Shown here piece after piece: positions 63,133 to 64,000 of a stretch of DNA of 64,000 nucleotides (position 1 is its first letter; each line of letters opens with the position of its first letter). The notes under the pieces are model-generated. The model was not told where the DNA came from, searched no databases, and saw nothing but the letters and a program-made list of their open reading frames with translations. A program made the translations under genes and the position numbers. The stretch covers positions 14,220-78,219 of the forward strand of contig CAYNLG010000007.1 of assembly GCA_964397995.1 (NCBI GenBank), read 5' to 3'. This DNA is from CAYNLG01 sp964397995 (GTDB lineage Bacteria; Planctomycetota; Phycisphaerae; FEN-1346).

Positions 63133-63354
63133 ACCATACGGCATTCATCGCGCTCCGGCGAGAACGTCCTCGACCTCTTCGGCGGCAGCGGTTCGACGCT
63201 CATCGGCTGCGAGCAGACGGGGCGGAAGGCGTTCCTCATGGAGATGGACCCGCTGTACTCGGACGTCATCGTCCAGCGGTTCGAGACGTTCACGGGCAAG
63301 AAGGCGGAGCGGGTGCCGGCCGAGGAACCAGCCGAGGCGGAGGTGACGGCGTGA
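63133..63354 (+). pseudogene. C-terminal remnant of a DNA adenine/cytosine methyltransferase
   Basis: From about 63133 the frame reads IPTIRHSSRSGENVLDLFGG, then SGSTLIGCEQTGRKAFLMEM and DPLYSDVIVQRFETFTGKKA. This is the S-adenosylmethionine-binding end of a beta-class N6/N4 methyltransferase such as those carried by phages, where motif I (DLFGGSGST) comes last. The catalytic DPPY half is absent: upstream sequence is not coding. So the gene has lost its front, or was cut at the non-coding stretch. About 73 residues remain. The stop overlaps the GTG of the radical SAM gene. Confidence 0.7.
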
Positions 63355-64000
63355 AGATCGCCCGCGTGTTCCCCCGGCGGACGCATGCCACGCCGGCCGA
63401 CGACCTGGCGTTCGTCGGGGACCCGCCGCTCTTCCGGCCGAAGGTGGACGAGGTCCACGTCTCGTGCACGTTCACCTGGGACCGGTCGGAGGCGAAACGG
63501 CTGGCCCGCGCGTGGGCGGCCGATGGGTACCGCGTGCGTCTGGGGGGGCCGGCCTTCGGCTCCCCGGCGGGCGACTTCGTGCCCGGCCTCTACGTCAAGC
63601 CCGGCATGACCATCACCAGCCGCGGGTGCATCCGGCGTTGTCCGTTCTGCTTCGTGCCGAAGCGTGAGGGCCCCCTGCGGCTTCTCGACATCACCCCCGG
63701 CTGGGACGTGCTCGACAACAACCTTCTGGCCTGTCCACGGAAGCACGTCGAGGCCGTTCTTGCGATGCTCGACGGGCAGCCCAAGGCCGCCCGGTTCACC
63801 GGCGGCATCGACGCCCGGCTCTGCCAGCCGTGGTTCGCGAGACGGCTGGCCCAGATGCGCGTCCAGATCCTCTACACCGCCTACGACCACCGGTCGCAGG
63901 GCTCCCACGTCGAACGGACGGTCAAGATGCTGCGAGACGCCGGCCTCACGCACCGGCAGGTCGGTTGCTACGTCCTGGTGGGCTACGAGGGCGACACGCG
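63351..64000 (+). CDS. Radical SAM protein (3' end outside window)
   Basis: At least 216 residues, open to the window edge. The GTG start overlaps the methyltransferase stop (GTGA). After MKIARVFPRRTHATPADDLA, the iron-sulphur cluster motif is CIRRCPFC (Cys93, Cys97, Cys100), a CxxxCxxC radical SAM signature, then RLLDITPGWDVLDNNLLACP, FTGGIDARL and YTAYDHRSQGSHVERTVKML, which are typical of the radical SAM proteins seen in phages and mobile elements. The reaction is unknown. The final visible residues are VLVGYEGDT. Confidence 0.88.
   Translation, partial: MKIARVFPRRTHATPADDLAFVGDPPLFRPKVDEVHVSCTFTWDRSEAKRLARAWAADGYRVRLGGPAFGSPAGDFVPGLYVKPGMTITSRGCIRRCPFCFVPKREGPLRLLDITPGWDVLDNNLLACPRKHVEAVLAMLDGQPKAARFTGGIDARLCQPWFARRLAQMRVQILYTAYDHRSQGSHVERTVKMLRDAGLTHRQVGCYVLVGYEGDT

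Noticed and set aside
62748..63953. A 401-codon minus-strand frame over the end of the element
   Set aside because: It is antisense to the methyltransferase remnant and the radical SAM gene, both of which carry clear motifs.

Overview
The window is high-GC bacterial DNA (roughly 70% GC by eye) that reads like a member of the Planctomycetota, probably Phycisphaerae or a neighbouring class. The main reasons are the large secreted glycosidases of poorly described families, the DUF6785-like multi-pass transporters, the DUF4954 protein, the PEP-CTERM protein and the very large filamentous-haemagglutinin-like protein. The phylum call is inference; no rRNA or marker protein is present to settle it.

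Left part (1-30 kb): a glycan-use region. It holds the end of a MalG-type sugar ABC permease, two secreted proteins of unknown family, a decayed sialidase start, a secreted heparinase II/III-like lyase, an enolase-superfamily dehydratase, DUF4091/GH123-like and GH5-like secreted glycosidases, two GH29 alpha-L-fucosidases, a GH130 phosphorylase, a PEP-CTERM surface protein, two lipoproteins, a DUF4954 protein and NagB. Fucose, amino-sugar and mannose chemistry together with a sialidase remnant point to breakdown of complex animal or algal glycans. A compact restriction-modification pair (8.5-10.7 kb) with its own promoter sits inside this region, as does an MscS channel.

Middle part (30-41 kb): one long minus-strand operon. 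It has two OPT-like (DUF6785-type) transporters, a 1648-residue fusion of a degenerate M28 peptidase with an FtsX/MacB permease, a short FtsX permease and a LolD/MacB-type ATPase. It ends in a terminator.

41-55.6 kb: a two-partner secretion system. The TpsB (FhaC/ShlB-type) outer-membrane pore is followed by a 3771-residue TpsA protein that contains four exact 80-residue (240-bp) tandem repeats.

Right part (55.9 kb to the end): an integrative element at tRNA-Lys(CUU). The tyrosine integrase stops inside the tRNA gene on the opposite strand. It is followed by an AlpA-like HTH, a winged-helix protein, a hypothetical protein, a primase-DUF3987 replication protein, a zinc-ribbon protein and an HTH protein, then a 0.9-kb non-coding stretch with palindromes, a methyltransferase remnant and a radical SAM protein running off the window.

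Promoters are unusually easy to see: a TTGnnn box, 16-18 bases, and a TAnnnT-like box recur in front of most transcription units, and several of them decide start codons.
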